Source of the DNA: Holophagaceae bacterium
Lineage (GTDB): Bacteria; Acidobacteriota; Holophagae; Holophagales; Holophagaceae
Direction of reading: 5' to 3'
Length of the DNA: 10,041 nucleotides
Assembly (NCBI GenBank): GCA_003538615.1
Contig: DPRT01000050.1
Coordinates: 18,375-28,415, forward strand
Within the stretch, counting starts at the first letter, position 1, and the number at the start of each line of letters is the position of its first letter. The notes beneath the pieces were generated by a model. That model searched no databases. It was not told the origin of the DNA and saw only the letters and a program-made list of their open reading frames with translations. This document shows, piece by piece, positions 1-6,539 of the stretch. The translations under genes were made by a program, and so were the position numbers.

Positions 1-530
1 GCCACCGTGGCCAGGTTGGCGTTGCCCGTGGCGCCGATGCCGCGGAAGGCATCAATGATGCCCCACACCGTGCCGAAGAGGCCGATGAAGGGGCTCACGG
101 CCGCCACCGTGGCCAGGCCGCCCAGGGACCGCTCCAGGCGACCCATCTCCACCACGCTGGCCCGCTGGAGGCTGCGCTCCACGGCCTCCATGCTCCGCAG
201 CTGGGGGCGTCCGTCCGGCCCCACCTGGCGCAGCTGGTAGGTCACTTCGCCGTAGCCTGCCACGAAGAGGCCCACCAGAGGGCTCAAAGCGAAACGCTCC
301 ACCTGCTGCTTCAGCTCCCGCCAGTCCGTGGCCCGCTTGAAGGCGCCGCGAAAACGTTCGGAGGTCTCCCGGCTCCGGCGGTAGAGCAGGGCCTTGCGGA
401 TGATCACCACCCAGCTCAGCAGGGAGAAGGCCGCCAGGATCACCAGCACCGACTTGGAGACGGGTCCGGCGTGGAGCATCACCTCCAGCAGATTGACCTC
501 GTTGCCCGTGGGTGCCGTCAGGATCGCCAT
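1..530 (-). CDS. tolQ: TolQ/ExbB-type proton channel subunit, partial (3' end outside window)
   Basis: Inner-membrane subunit of the TolQR (ExbBD/MotAB family) proton channel, which energises the Tol-Pal system for outer-membrane constriction. The reading frame starts at ATG 530-528, preceded on the minus strand by a strong GGAGGAAG ribosome site, and stays open to base 1, giving 176 codons; the C-terminal part lies to the left of the window. A hydrophobic helix at about residues 27-45 (VLVILAAFSLLSWVVII) is followed by a charged cytoplasmic stretch with many Arg and Glu. The hallmark GLFGTVWGIIDAF then lies at about residues 150-162, matching the second helix of TolQ/ExbB. GTVWGI is closest to TolQ, but ExbB cannot be excluded without the neighbouring tolR/tolA/tolB genes. 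It diverges from ugd across about 70 bp. Confidence 0.9.
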   Translation of the reverse strand, partial: MAILTAPTGNEVNLLEVMLHAGPVSKSVLVILAAFSLLSWVVIIRKALLYRRSRETSERFRGAFKRATDWRELKQQVERFALSPLVGLFVAGYGEVTYQLRQVGPDGRPQLRSMEAVERSLQRASVVEMGRLERSLGGLATVAAVSPFIGLFGTVWGIIDAFRGIGATGNANLATV

Positions 531-548
531 GCTTCCTCCGTCCAGGAA

Positions 549-557
549 ATGATAGCA
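549..557 (-). promoter_or_regulatory. Candidate extended -10 promoter for tolQ
   Basis: Read on the minus strand this is TGC-TATCAT: a five-of-six match to TATAAT with the TGn extension of an extended -10 element. It would give a leader of about 12 nt carrying the GGAGGAAG ribosome site of tolQ. No TTGACA-like -35 is visible, which is tolerated with an extended -10. Prediction from sequence only. Confidence 0.4.
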
Positions 558-571
558 AGCGCGGAAGCCGC

Positions 572-577
572 TACACT
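572..577 (+). promoter_or_regulatory. Candidate -10 box for ugd
   Basis: TACACT in the context gcTACACTga lies 22 nt upstream of the ugd start. A transcript from about 584 would have a leader of about 16 nt containing GGAG. No -35 is recognisable. The same gcTAnnnT context recurs before etfB and lpxK, which mildly supports it. The position lies beside the oppositely oriented tolQ element, so the two promoters would compete for polymerase. Confidence 0.3.
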
Positions 578-599
578 GATGCCTTTGCGCGGAGATGTC

Positions 600-1955
600 A
601 TGCAGGTGCTGGTCATTGGCTCAGGATACGTGGGACTCGTAGCCGCGGCCTGCTTCGCCGAGGCGGGCCACCGCATCCTCGGCGTGGACGTGGATGCAGC
701 CAAGGTGGCCGCCCTCTCCCGCGGCGAATCCCCCATCTTCGAGCCGGGCCTGGACGGCCTGCTCACGAAGCACCTGGCCTCCGGCGCCCTGCGCTTCACC
801 ACGGACCTCAAGGCCGGCATCGCGGATGCGGACGCCACCTTCATCTGCGTGGGCACCCCCCAGAGCGAGGACGGCAGTGCCGACATGAAGTACGTGCTGG
901 CGGTGGCAAGCCAGATCGGCGAGGCCATGGCCCTGCGCGCCAAGGATGCCAAGCCGCTGATCGTGGTGGACAAGAGCACGGTCCCCGTAGGCACGGCGGC
1001 CCGGGTCCACGCCGAGATCGCCGCCCGCACCGACCGCCCCTTTGAAGTGGTGAGCAATCCCGAGTTCCTGCGCGAGGGCTCCGCCATCGGTGACTTCCTG
1101 GAGCCCGACCGCGTGGTGGTGGGTTGCCAGACGGATCATGCCGAGACCGTCATGAAGGGGCTGTACCAGTCCTTTCTGGATCGCAGTGGCGGCAAGTGGT
1201 TCCGCATGGACCCGCCCAGTGCCGAACTCACCAAGTATGCTGCCAATGCCATGCTGGCCCTGCGCATCAGCTTCATCAACGAGATCGCCAACCTGGCGGA
1301 ATCCGTGGGCGCCGACGTGGAGCATGTGAAGGTGGCCATCGGCGCGGACCATCGCATCGGTCCCGCCTTCCTCAATCCCGGGCCCGGCTTCGGCGGCTCC
1401 TGCTTCCCCAAGGACCTCCAGGCCCTGCTCAAGGTGGGCCGTGAATACGGGCAGCCCCTGATGACCCTGGCCGCCACCGTGGAGGCCAACCGCCACCAGA
1501 AGCAGGTGATCCTGCGCAAAGTGAAAGCCCACTTCGGCGTCAAGGCCGGCGTCCCCGCGCCACTCAAAGGCCGGCGCTTCGCCCTCTGGGGGCTGGCCTT
1601 CAAGGCCAACACCGACGACATCCGGGAGAGCATGGCGCTCGAACTCATCGAGGGCCTGGTGAACCTGGGCGCCGAGGTGGTGGCTCATGACTTCGCCGCC
1701 ATGGATGCCGTGAAGGCCAGGATCGGCGACAAGGTGCGCTACGCGGAGACGCCCCTGGCGGCCTGCGAAGGGGCCGACGCCCTGCTCATCGCCACCGAAT
1801 GGCCCCATTACCGCGACGCAGACCTGGAGGCCGTGGCCAAGGCCATGAAGGCCCGCCGCATCTTCGACGGCCGCAACCTCTTCAGGCCCGAGGCCATGGA
1901 AGCCAAGGGCTGGACCTATCACTCCCTGGGCCGCCGCGCCGTGGAGGTCAAATGA
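600..1955 (+). CDS. ugd: UDP-glucose 6-dehydrogenase
   Basis: Oxidises UDP-glucose twice with NAD+ to UDP-glucuronate, a cytoplasmic precursor for exopolysaccharide, LPS sugars and lipid A modification. The 451-residue length is normal for the UDPGDH/MviM-type family. The N-terminal Rossmann motif GSGYVGL (residues 7-13) binds NAD. KSTVPVGT (125-132), FLREGSAIGDFLEPDRVVVG (156-175) and TKYAANAML (211-219, with the conserved Lys) follow. GPGFGGSCFPKD (261-272) carries the catalytic Cys268. The C-terminal UDP-binding domain has WGLAFKANTDDIRESMA (330-346) and ATEWPHY (398-404). I chose ATG 600 because the Rossmann strand begins directly after it and GGAG lies upstream; an open frame extending to 471 overlaps tolQ and adds no family sequence. 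The stop codon overlaps the next start as ATGA, so translation of the two genes is probably coupled. Confidence 0.96.
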   Translation: MQVLVIGSGYVGLVAAACFAEAGHRILGVDVDAAKVAALSRGESPIFEPGLDGLLTKHLASGALRFTTDLKAGIADADATFICVGTPQSEDGSADMKYVLAVASQIGEAMALRAKDAKPLIVVDKSTVPVGTAARVHAEIAARTDRPFEVVSNPEFLREGSAIGDFLEPDRVVVGCQTDHAETVMKGLYQSFLDRSGGKWFRMDPPSAELTKYAANAMLALRISFINEIANLAESVGADVEHVKVAIGADHRIGPAFLNPGPGFGGSCFPKDLQALLKVGREYGQPLMTLAATVEANRHQKQVILRKVKAHFGVKAGVPAPLKGRRFALWGLAFKANTDDIRESMALELIEGLVNLGAEVVAHDFAAMDAVKARIGDKVRYAETPLAACEGADALLIATEWPHYRDADLEAVAKAMKARRIFDGRNLFRPEAMEAKGWTYHSLGRRAVEVK

Positions 1956-2299
1956 CGCGCATCCGCCTTGAAGACATCGCCCATGCCCGCAGCGGCGACA
2001 AGGGAGACGGCTCCAACGTGGGGCTCATCGCCTACACCGATGCCGGCTTCCGCCTGCTGCAGCAGGAACTGACCGCGGAGCGTGTCAAACATCACTTTTC
2101 AACCATATGCAAAGGCAGTGTTGAACGATTCGAGGTTCCTAACCTCAAGGCTATCAACTTTATTTTGCATGATTCTCTCGGCGGCGGTGGCAGCGAGAGT
2201 GTGAAAACCGATGCCCAGGGCAAGACCCACGGGCAGGCCCTGCTTAGAATGGAACTCGATCTGCCCGGCGGCGTGTCGCTGGCGGATCTGAAACCCTGA
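1952..2299 (+). CDS. Small AtuA C-terminal (ferredoxin-fold)-like protein
   Basis: A 115-residue protein resembling the C-terminal domain of AtuA, a protein of acyclic terpene utilisation, which also occurs as free-standing small proteins in many bacteria. Recognisable features are the N-terminal IAHARSGDKGDGSNVGLIAY (residues 9-28), then LTAERVKHHF, KGSVERFEVPNLKAINFILHDSLGGGG and a closing ALLRMELDLP. No cysteines form an iron-sulfur motif, so ferredoxin would describe only the fold. Biochemical function is unknown to me; a link to acyl-CoA metabolism is only inferred from the AtuA context. It starts in an ATGA overlap with the ugd stop and is followed 28 bp later by tatA, suggesting one transcript. 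The middle of the gene is strikingly AT-rich compared with all surrounding DNA. Family assignment is from memory of the motif pattern. Confidence 0.75.
   Translation: MTRIRLEDIAHARSGDKGDGSNVGLIAYTDAGFRLLQQELTAERVKHHFSTICKGSVERFEVPNLKAINFILHDSLGGGGSESVKTDAQGKTHGQALLRMELDLPGGVSLADLKP
2084..2180 (+). other. AT-rich patch with small hairpin inside the AtuA-like gene
   Basis: Bases 2091-2180 contain 36 G+C of 90 (40 percent), against roughly two thirds around them. Codons such as ATA, CGA, TTG, TCA and ATT appear here but are avoided in the neighbouring genes. The reading frame is intact and the encoded residues fit the family. Inside it GAGGTT (2132-2137) pairs with AACCTC (2141-2146) around a CCT loop. 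It could be an imported recombination tract or a region kept AT-rich for an RNA or DNA signal; I cannot tell which. Confidence 0.7.
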
Positions 2300-2327
2300 A
2301 CCTGCACCACCTGAAGACGGAGCGCCC

Positions 2328-2513
2328 ATGGGCAACCTCGGAATGATGGAAATCCTGCTGATCGGCGTCGCGCTGCTGATCTTCTTCGGCCCCTCCCGCC
2401 TGCCGGACCTGGGCAAGAGCCTGGGCAAGGGCATCCAGGAATTCAAGAAGGCCAGCCGCGAGCTGACGGATTCCGTGAAGGAAGACGTCGTCATGGACAA
2501 GGACAAGAAGTAG
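2328..2513 (+). CDS. tatA: Sec-independent translocase subunit TatA
   Basis: Pore-forming subunit of the twin-arginine translocase, which exports folded proteins across the inner membrane. The 61-residue protein has the standard TatA/E plan. A single short membrane helix (about residues 7-20, MEILLIGVALLIFF) leads into the hinge FGPSRLPDLGKSLG (20-33). An amphipathic helix with Lys and Glu on one face (about 25-47) precedes a short charged tail ending in DKDKK. This is at the short end for the family. A GGAG ribosome site precedes the start. It lies 28 bp after the AtuA-like gene and is separated from tatC by an intrinsic terminator. No tatB is visible, so a TatAC-type system is possible, or tatB lies elsewhere. 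Confidence 0.95.
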   Translation: MGNLGMMEILLIGVALLIFFGPSRLPDLGKSLGKGIQEFKKASRELTDSVKEDVVMDKDKK

Positions 2514-2531
2514 GACCGCAAGCCCCACAAC

Positions 2532-2563
2532 GGCCGGCCTTCATCCGGAGGCCGGCCCTTTTT
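2532..2563 (+). terminator. Intrinsic terminator between tatA and tatC
   Basis: GGCCGGCCT (2532-2540) pairs perfectly with AGGCCGGCC (2549-2557) around an 8-nt loop, and is followed by CTTTTT. That gives a 9-bp, almost all G-C stem with a short U tract, the standard rho-independent layout. It sits 18 bp after the tatA stop and 14 bp before the tatC start. Readthrough, or a promoter inside the terminator-tatC gap, would be needed for tatC expression. Confidence 0.8.
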
Positions 2564-2577
2564 CCCGCTCGAGGACC

Positions 2578-3345
2578 ATGGCGCTTCCGACTCCGCCGCC
2601 CGACAAGATGAGCTTCTGGGAGCACCTGCAGGAGCTGCGGGTCCGCATCGTGCGCTCCCTCCTCATCGTGGCGGTGGGCTTCGCCGTCACCTACGCCTTC
2701 CGGTTCAAGCTCTGGACCTGGGCCCAGAAACCCTTCCTGGACGCCATGTCGCGCCAGACCGGCCAGGCCGCGGCCACCCTCGAGCCCTTCGCGTTCACCG
2801 ACCTCACCGAACCCTTCTTCAGCATGATGCGGCTCTCGCTGTGGTCCGCCGCCGTGTTCTGCGCGCCCTTCCTCTTCTACCAGCTCTGGGCCTTCATCCG
2901 GCCGGGCCTGCTGCCGAAGGAACGCCGCCTGGTGATCCCCTTCGTCCTCGTGACGTCGGGATGTTTCCTGGCCGGCGCCGCCTTCGCCTACACCCAGGCC
3001 TTCAAGTTCCTGGGCGACATCCTGTTCAAGGAAGCGGCCTCCGCGGGGCTGCGGGCCAACCTGCACGCCTCGGACTACCTGGACTTGTTCATCTCCACCA
3101 CGCTCATCACCGGCGTGATGTTCGAACTGCCGGTCCTGTTCTTCTTCCTGGCGAAATTCCGCATCGTGACCTCCCGGCTGATGCTGAAGTACGGCCGTCA
3201 CGCCGTCATGGCGATCCTGATCTTCAGCGCCTTCTTCACCCCGGGCGACGTGGTCGTGACGACCATCTTCTTCAGCGTGGTCCTGCTGGGCCTCTACGCC
3301 GTCTCGGTGGCGGTCGCCTGGGTGGCCGAACCCCGCGCGAAGTAG
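2578..3345 (+). CDS. tatC: Sec-independent translocase subunit TatC
   Basis: Polytopic inner-membrane receptor that recognises twin-arginine signal peptides and recruits TatA. The 255 residues form six hydrophobic segments (about 23-41, 81-108, 118-140, 166-192, 206-220 and 225-249). Family landmarks are present: HLQELR with its conserved Glu (16-21), TEPFF (77-81), YQLWAFIRPGLLPKERR (101-117), FELP with the conserved Glu (182-185) and FTPGD (220-224). The start at 2578 has GAGG only 3 nt upstream, a tight spacing. An alternative ATG at residue 11 would lack any ribosome site, so the longer form is preferred. The 3' end overlaps the 3' end of the opposing murG by 52 bp, so there is no room for a separate terminator. 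Confidence 0.96.
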   Translation: MALPTPPPDKMSFWEHLQELRVRIVRSLLIVAVGFAVTYAFRFKLWTWAQKPFLDAMSRQTGQAAATLEPFAFTDLTEPFFSMMRLSLWSAAVFCAPFLFYQLWAFIRPGLLPKERRLVIPFVLVTSGCFLAGAAFAYTQAFKFLGDILFKEAASAGLRANLHASDYLDLFISTTLITGVMFELPVLFFFLAKFRIVTSRLMLKYGRHAVMAILIFSAFFTPGDVVVTTIFFSVVLLGLYAVSVAVAWVAEPRAK

Positions 3346-4421
3346 TCCGCGAGATCGTCCAGGCACAGGCCCACCGCGCGGTTGGATTCCGGCGGCCCGG
3401 ACAGCGCATGACGCGCCGCATCATCCCCCAGGAGCGGCCCGAGGAGGCCCTGGAGGCGCGCCGGGAAACCTTCGCCCTGCTCAGCCAGCACGGCCCGGCC
3501 ATCCGCGACCAGGGCGAGGGCATTCATGCGCTGGTGGTCGTTGGCGCTGGCGGGAAGAGGCACCAGCACCGCGCCGCGTCCGGCCGCCTTCAGTTCGGCG
3601 CAGGTGCTGGCCCCGGACCGGCTCAGCACCAGGCTGGCGGACTCCATGGCCTCGTCCATGCGGGTGATGAAAGGCACCAGGGCATGGCGCGGGTGGCGGG
3701 GACGCGCCTCCAGCCGCTCGAATTCCGCGGGCCCGGCCTGGTGGAGGATCTCCCAATCCGGCGCGGCTTCCAGCAGCGCCGGAGCAGCCTCCAGCAGCGC
3801 CTCGTTGAGGGCCCGGGCCCCGCCGCTCCCTCCGAGCGCCAGCAGGCGGTACGGCTTCGCCAGCTCCGCCACGGGCCGGAAATCCCGCAGGAAGGGGCCG
3901 CGCACGGGCGTGCCCACCACCCGGCAATGGGCCCCGGGCAGCAGCGGGCGCACGGCCTCCAGGCCGCACCAGACGCGGCGCGCCTTCGGGGCCACCAGCT
4001 TCACCAGCGCCCCCGGCGCGGCGTTGCTTTCGTGCAGGAAGTAGGGAATGCCCAGGGCCCGCGCCGCCAGCAGCGCCGGGGCGGCACCGTAGCCGCCGGT
4101 GCCGATCACCGCCCAGGGCCGCTCGCGGCGCCACAGCGCCTTCAAGTGCGACACGGCGCGCCATAGTTTCCACGCGGACTTCGCCGCGCGCAGGGGCGAG
4201 CGTCCGAGGAATCCCTCCACATCCAGCAGCAGGTGGGGCCAGCCGCTCATCGGGAGCTCCCGCGCTTCGATGCCGCGGCGGGCGCCCACGAACGCGATCT
4301 GACGGTCAGACCACCGGGCCCGGACTCCTTCGGCCAGGGCCACAGCCGGAAAGAAGTGTCCGCCCGTTCCACCTCCCGTGAGGACAAGGGCTCCAGCGAA
4401 GGCAGGTGTGGCGTGGCGCAT
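3294..4421 (-). CDS. murG: Lipid II synthase: UDP-GlcNAc transferase MurG
   Basis: Peripheral GT28-type glycosyltransferase on the cytoplasmic face of the inner membrane; it adds GlcNAc from UDP-GlcNAc to undecaprenyl-PP-MurNAc-pentapeptide (lipid I), making lipid II. The 375 residues are near the usual 350-365, with a slightly long C-terminus. Motifs in order: GGGTGGHFFPA (16-26, His22), GTGGYGAAPALLAA (107-120), HESNAAPG (130-137), GGSGGARALNE (197-207) and SRSGASTCAEL (267-277, with Glu276 in the nucleotide-ribose site), followed by PLPASANDHQRMNA (288-301). I chose ATG 4421 because the glycine-rich first loop follows it at normal distance. The last 16-17 codons, an Ala/Thr-rich tail, lie antisense to tatC and look like a recent extension. 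The gene stands alone, not beside ftsW or murC as in a classical dcw cluster. Confidence 0.95.
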   Translation of the reverse strand: MRHATPAFAGALVLTGGGTGGHFFPAVALAEGVRARWSDRQIAFVGARRGIEARELPMSGWPHLLLDVEGFLGRSPLRAAKSAWKLWRAVSHLKALWRRERPWAVIGTGGYGAAPALLAARALGIPYFLHESNAAPGALVKLVAPKARRVWCGLEAVRPLLPGAHCRVVGTPVRGPFLRDFRPVAELAKPYRLLALGGSGGARALNEALLEAAPALLEAAPDWEILHQAGPAEFERLEARPRHPRHALVPFITRMDEAMESASLVLSRSGASTCAELKAAGRGAVLVPLPASANDHQRMNALALVADGRAVLAEQGEGFPARLQGLLGPLLGDDAARHALSGPPESNRAVGLCLDDLADYFARGSATQATATETA

Positions 4422-4550
4422 GATCCAACCACCATACCGGAAGCCCCGGCGGACTCTACCCAGAGACAGTCGCAGCCTACCGGAAGACAAGCCCGTGATT
4501 CCCGGCACAAAGATCGTCAAAGGCCAGTAGGGTGGAAGTCAGCCCCGCGC

Positions 4551-4556
4551 TAGAAT
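4551..4556 (+). promoter_or_regulatory. Candidate -10 box for the etfBA operon
   Basis: TAGAAT (five of six matches to TATAAT) lies 54 bp before the etfB start in the divergent murG/etfB gap (4422-4609). No good -35 is visible. An inverted pair GGTGGA (4531-4536) and TCCACC (4556-4561) brackets it and could be an operator, though the arms are short. Downstream, GCCGG/CCGGC (4567-4571, 4578-4582) forms a small leader hairpin. No small gene is seen in the gap. Confidence 0.4.
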
Positions 4557-4609
4557 CCACCTTTGCGCCGGTTTCCGCCGGCCTGTCCATGACGCATCAG
4601 GGAGCGCCC

Positions 4610-5359
4610 ATGAAGATCCTCGTCGCCCTCAAACAGGTCCCCGACACCGAATCCAAGATCAAGGTCGCCGCCGATGGAAAGTCCCTCGACCCCGCGGACG
4701 TGAAGTGGATCACCAGCCCGTACGATGAATACGCGCTCGAAGAGGCCATCCGCATCAAGGAAACCAAGGGCGCCGAAGTGACGGCCCTCTCCGTGGGCGG
4801 AGACTCCGCCAAGGACGTGCTGAAGAACGCGCTGGCGCTGGGCGCGGACACCGCGGTATTGCTCAAGGGCGATGGCCAGGGCGATGCTTTCGCGGTGGCC
4901 CAGATGATCGCGGCCTACGCCAAGGACAAGGGTTTCGACCTGATCCTCTGCGGCAACAAGGGCCTCGGCGGGGACAACGCGGCCATGGGCCCCATGCTGG
5001 CGGAGCTGATGGGTGTGGCCCAGGCCAACGTCATCGTGAAGCTCGAACTCGGCGAAGGCACCTTCAAGGCCGAGCGGGAGATCGAAGGCGGCTCCGAGAT
5101 CGTCGAAGGCGCCCTGCCCGCCGTCATCACCGCCCAGAAGGGTCTCAACGAGCCCCGCTACGCCAGCCTCAAGGGCATCATGGCCGCCAAGAAGAAGACC
5201 ATCGAGGAACTGGAGGCCGCGCCTGTCACGGCCGGCGCCCAGGTCAGCGCCCTGGCCCTGCCCCCCGAGCGCCCCGCGGGCCGCAAGCTGGAAGGCGATG
5301 CCGCCGCCCAGGCCCAAGCCCTCATCCAGGCCCTCAAGGATGAAGCCAAGGTCTTCTAG
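4610..5359 (+). CDS. etfB: Electron transfer flavoprotein beta subunit
   Basis: Beta subunit of the soluble ETF heterodimer, which accepts electrons from acyl-CoA and related dehydrogenases and passes them to the quinone pool or other acceptors. The 249 residues match the family length. MKILVALKQVPDTESKIKV opens the protein. SPYDEYALEEAIRIKE (36-51) and GNKGLGGDNAAMGPMLAELM (115-134) shape the AMP/FAD-site fold. The ETF-beta signature is seen around KAEREIEGG (153-161) to ALPAVITA (168-175), followed by the partner-recognition region EPRYASLKGIMAAKKK (181-196). ATG 4610 is chosen because of the GGGAG site just upstream and the standard MKILV start. A 45-bp gap leads to etfA, so the pair is one operon. 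Sequence alone does not tell me whether this ETF is a normal or a bifurcating type. Confidence 0.96.
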   Translation: MKILVALKQVPDTESKIKVAADGKSLDPADVKWITSPYDEYALEEAIRIKETKGAEVTALSVGGDSAKDVLKNALALGADTAVLLKGDGQGDAFAVAQMIAAYAKDKGFDLILCGNKGLGGDNAAMGPMLAELMGVAQANVIVKLELGEGTFKAEREIEGGSEIVEGALPAVITAQKGLNEPRYASLKGIMAAKKKTIEELEAAPVTAGAQVSALALPPERPAGRKLEGDAAAQAQALIQALKDEAKVF

Positions 5360-5390
5360 CTGGTCCGCTTCCGCCGACTGATCCGATTCG

Positions 5391-5396
5391 AAAGGA
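5391..5396 (+). promoter_or_regulatory. Ribosome binding site that sets the etfA start
   Basis: AAAGGA ends 8 nt before ATG 5405 but runs directly into the alternative ATG 5396, leaving that one no spacing. It therefore favours 5405 as the real start, which also gives the standard MILVF beginning of EtfA. Confidence 0.65.
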
Positions 5397-5404
5397 TGAC
5401 ATCC

Positions 5405-6376
5405 ATGATTCTCGTATTCTGCGAACTGAAGGACGGCCAGATCCGCAAGCCCAGCGCCGAGGCCCTCAGCGAAGGCCGCCGCCTGGCAGATGCCACCGGC
5501 AAGAAGCTGGGCGCGCTCTTCGCGGGCGCGTCCTGCGCCGGTTCCGCCGAGGCCGCCAAGTACGGCGCCGACGTGATCCTCACGGCCGAGGCCGGTTCCC
5601 TGGCCTCCTACTCCAGCGATGCCTTCGCCGCTGTCCTGGCGGATGCCGTGAAAGCCAAGGGCGCCACGGTGCTGCTCGCCGCCGCCACCGCCGTGGGCAA
5701 GGATGTGGCCCCCCGCGCCGCGGCCCGCCTGGGCGCCGGCTATGCCTCCGACGTCACAGGCCTCTCCATGGTGGATGGCAAGCTCCAGGCCGTCCGCCCC
5801 GTCTACGCCGGCAAGGCCTTCGCCACCACCTCCTTCGCCAGCGCCGTCCAGGTGGCCACCACCCGGCCCAACGTGTTCCCCGCCGCCGAAAAGGCTGGTG
5901 CTGGCGCGGCCGAGACCCTCTCCACCCCCGCCGGGGACTTCAAGTCCGTGGTGAAGGAGATCCTTGCCAAGGCCAGTGGCAAGGTGGATCTCAGCGAAGC
6001 CAACGTCATCGTGAGCGGCGGCCGCGGCATGAAGGACGGCGCCAACTTCAAGATCCTCGAGGAACTGGCGGATGCCATCGGCGGCGTGGTCGGCGCCTCC
6101 CGGGCCGCCGTGGATGCGGGCTGGGGCCTGCCCCACAGCATGCAGGTGGGCCAGACCGGCAAGGTCGTGAGCCCCACCCTCTACATCGCCTGCGGCATCA
6201 GCGGCGCCATCCAGCACATCGCCGGCATGAGCGGCTCGAAGTTCATCGTGGCCATCAACAAGGATCCCGAGGCCCCCATCTTCAAGCTGGCGGACTACGG
6301 GATCGTGGGCGACCTCTTCGAAGTCGTTCCCGAACTCACCAAGGCTGCCAAGGCCATGGGCATCGGTTCCAACTAA
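5405..6376 (+). CDS. etfA: Electron transfer flavoprotein alpha subunit
   Basis: Alpha subunit of ETF; it carries the redox FAD and pairs with EtfB. The 323 residues are typical. The N-terminal domain starts [20 protein letters not shown] and contains [11 protein letters not shown] (19-29). The FAD domain has SGGRGMK (204-210), [13 protein letters not shown] (215-227), SRAAVDAGW (232-240) and [11 protein letters not shown] (247-257). The ETF-alpha signature runs from [16 protein letters not shown] (259-274) to FIVAIN (280-285), then [26 protein letters not shown]. An upstream in-frame ATG at 5396 would add three residues but lacks ribosome-site spacing. It follows etfB closely. Its 3' end (from 6304) is repeated 236 bp downstream with only synonymous differences, which marks a rearrangement at this locus. 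Confidence 0.96.
   Translation: MILVFCELKDGQIRKPSAEALSEGRRLADATGKKLGALFAGASCAGSAEAAKYGADVILTAEAGSLASYSSDAFAAVLADAVKAKGATVLLAAATAVGKDVAPRAAARLGAGYASDVTGLSMVDGKLQAVRPVYAGKAFATTSFASAVQVATTRPNVFPAAEKAGAGAAETLSTPAGDFKSVVKEILAKASGKVDLSEANVIVSGGRGMKDGANFKILEELADAIGGVVGASRAAVDAGWGLPHSMQVGQTGKVVSPTLYIACGISGAIQHIAGMSGSKFIVAINKDPEAPIFKLADYGIVGDLFEVVPELTKAAKAMGIGSN
6304..6376 (+). repeat. Direct repeat, copy 1: 3' end of etfA
   Basis: These 73 bp contain the last 23 codons and stop of etfA. Bases 6304-6360 are identical to 6540-6596. The last 16 bases differ from copy 2 at five positions, each a codon third base or the synonymous TAA/TGA stop change. Confidence 0.95.
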
Positions 6377-6397
6377 GCCCGATCCCTTGCCCCGTCC

Positions 6398-6419
6398 GCG
6401 CCCGGCATTCGCCGGGCGC
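6398..6419 (+). terminator. Hairpin terminator after etfA
   Basis: GCGCCCGGC (6398-6406) pairs perfectly with GCCGGGCGC (6411-6419) around ATTC. The following TCTCGTTC is only a weak U tract, so termination may be partial. It lies 21 bp after the etfA stop. Its core CCCGGC-loop-GCCGGG is shared with the hairpins at 6628-6667 and 7163-7203. Confidence 0.65.
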
Positions 6420-6462
6420 TCTCGTTCAGGCGGCGCCTCCGGCTTGCCTTCACGAACGGGGC

Positions 6463-6468
6463 TACCCT
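6463..6468 (+). promoter_or_regulatory. Weak candidate -10 box ahead of the second etfA tail
   Basis: TACCCT in the context ggcTACCCTcc is the same hexamer as the lpxK candidate at 8774. It would give a leader of about 66 nt to the GTG at 6541. There is no -35. Listed because of the recurring context; chance is a real alternative. Confidence 0.2.
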
Positions 6469-6539
6469 CCACCTATCGGGCGGCGCCCCACGCCGCCCTC
6501 CTGCTCCCCACCTTCGCCGGATCGCAGAGGTGGAGCCTC

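Noticed and set aside
471..599. Longer Ugd start adding 43 residues before residue 1
   Set aside because: The addition overlaps tolQ and the promoter region, has no family similarity, and the NAD-binding strand begins right after ATG 600 with a ribosome site upstream.
621..1922. A 433-codon leftward open frame opposite ugd
   Set aside because: Gly/His/Val-rich shadow with no recognisable domain; ugd on the other strand explains the conservation.
2841..4166. A 441-codon rightward open frame across tatC and murG
   Set aside because: Arg/Gly/Pro-rich frame-shifted shadow; it crosses two real genes in opposite orientations.
4550..6472. A 640-codon leftward open frame opposite etfB and etfA
   Set aside because: Gly/Ala/Asp-rich low-complexity translation typical of an antisense shadow; both ETF genes are unmistakable on the plus strand.
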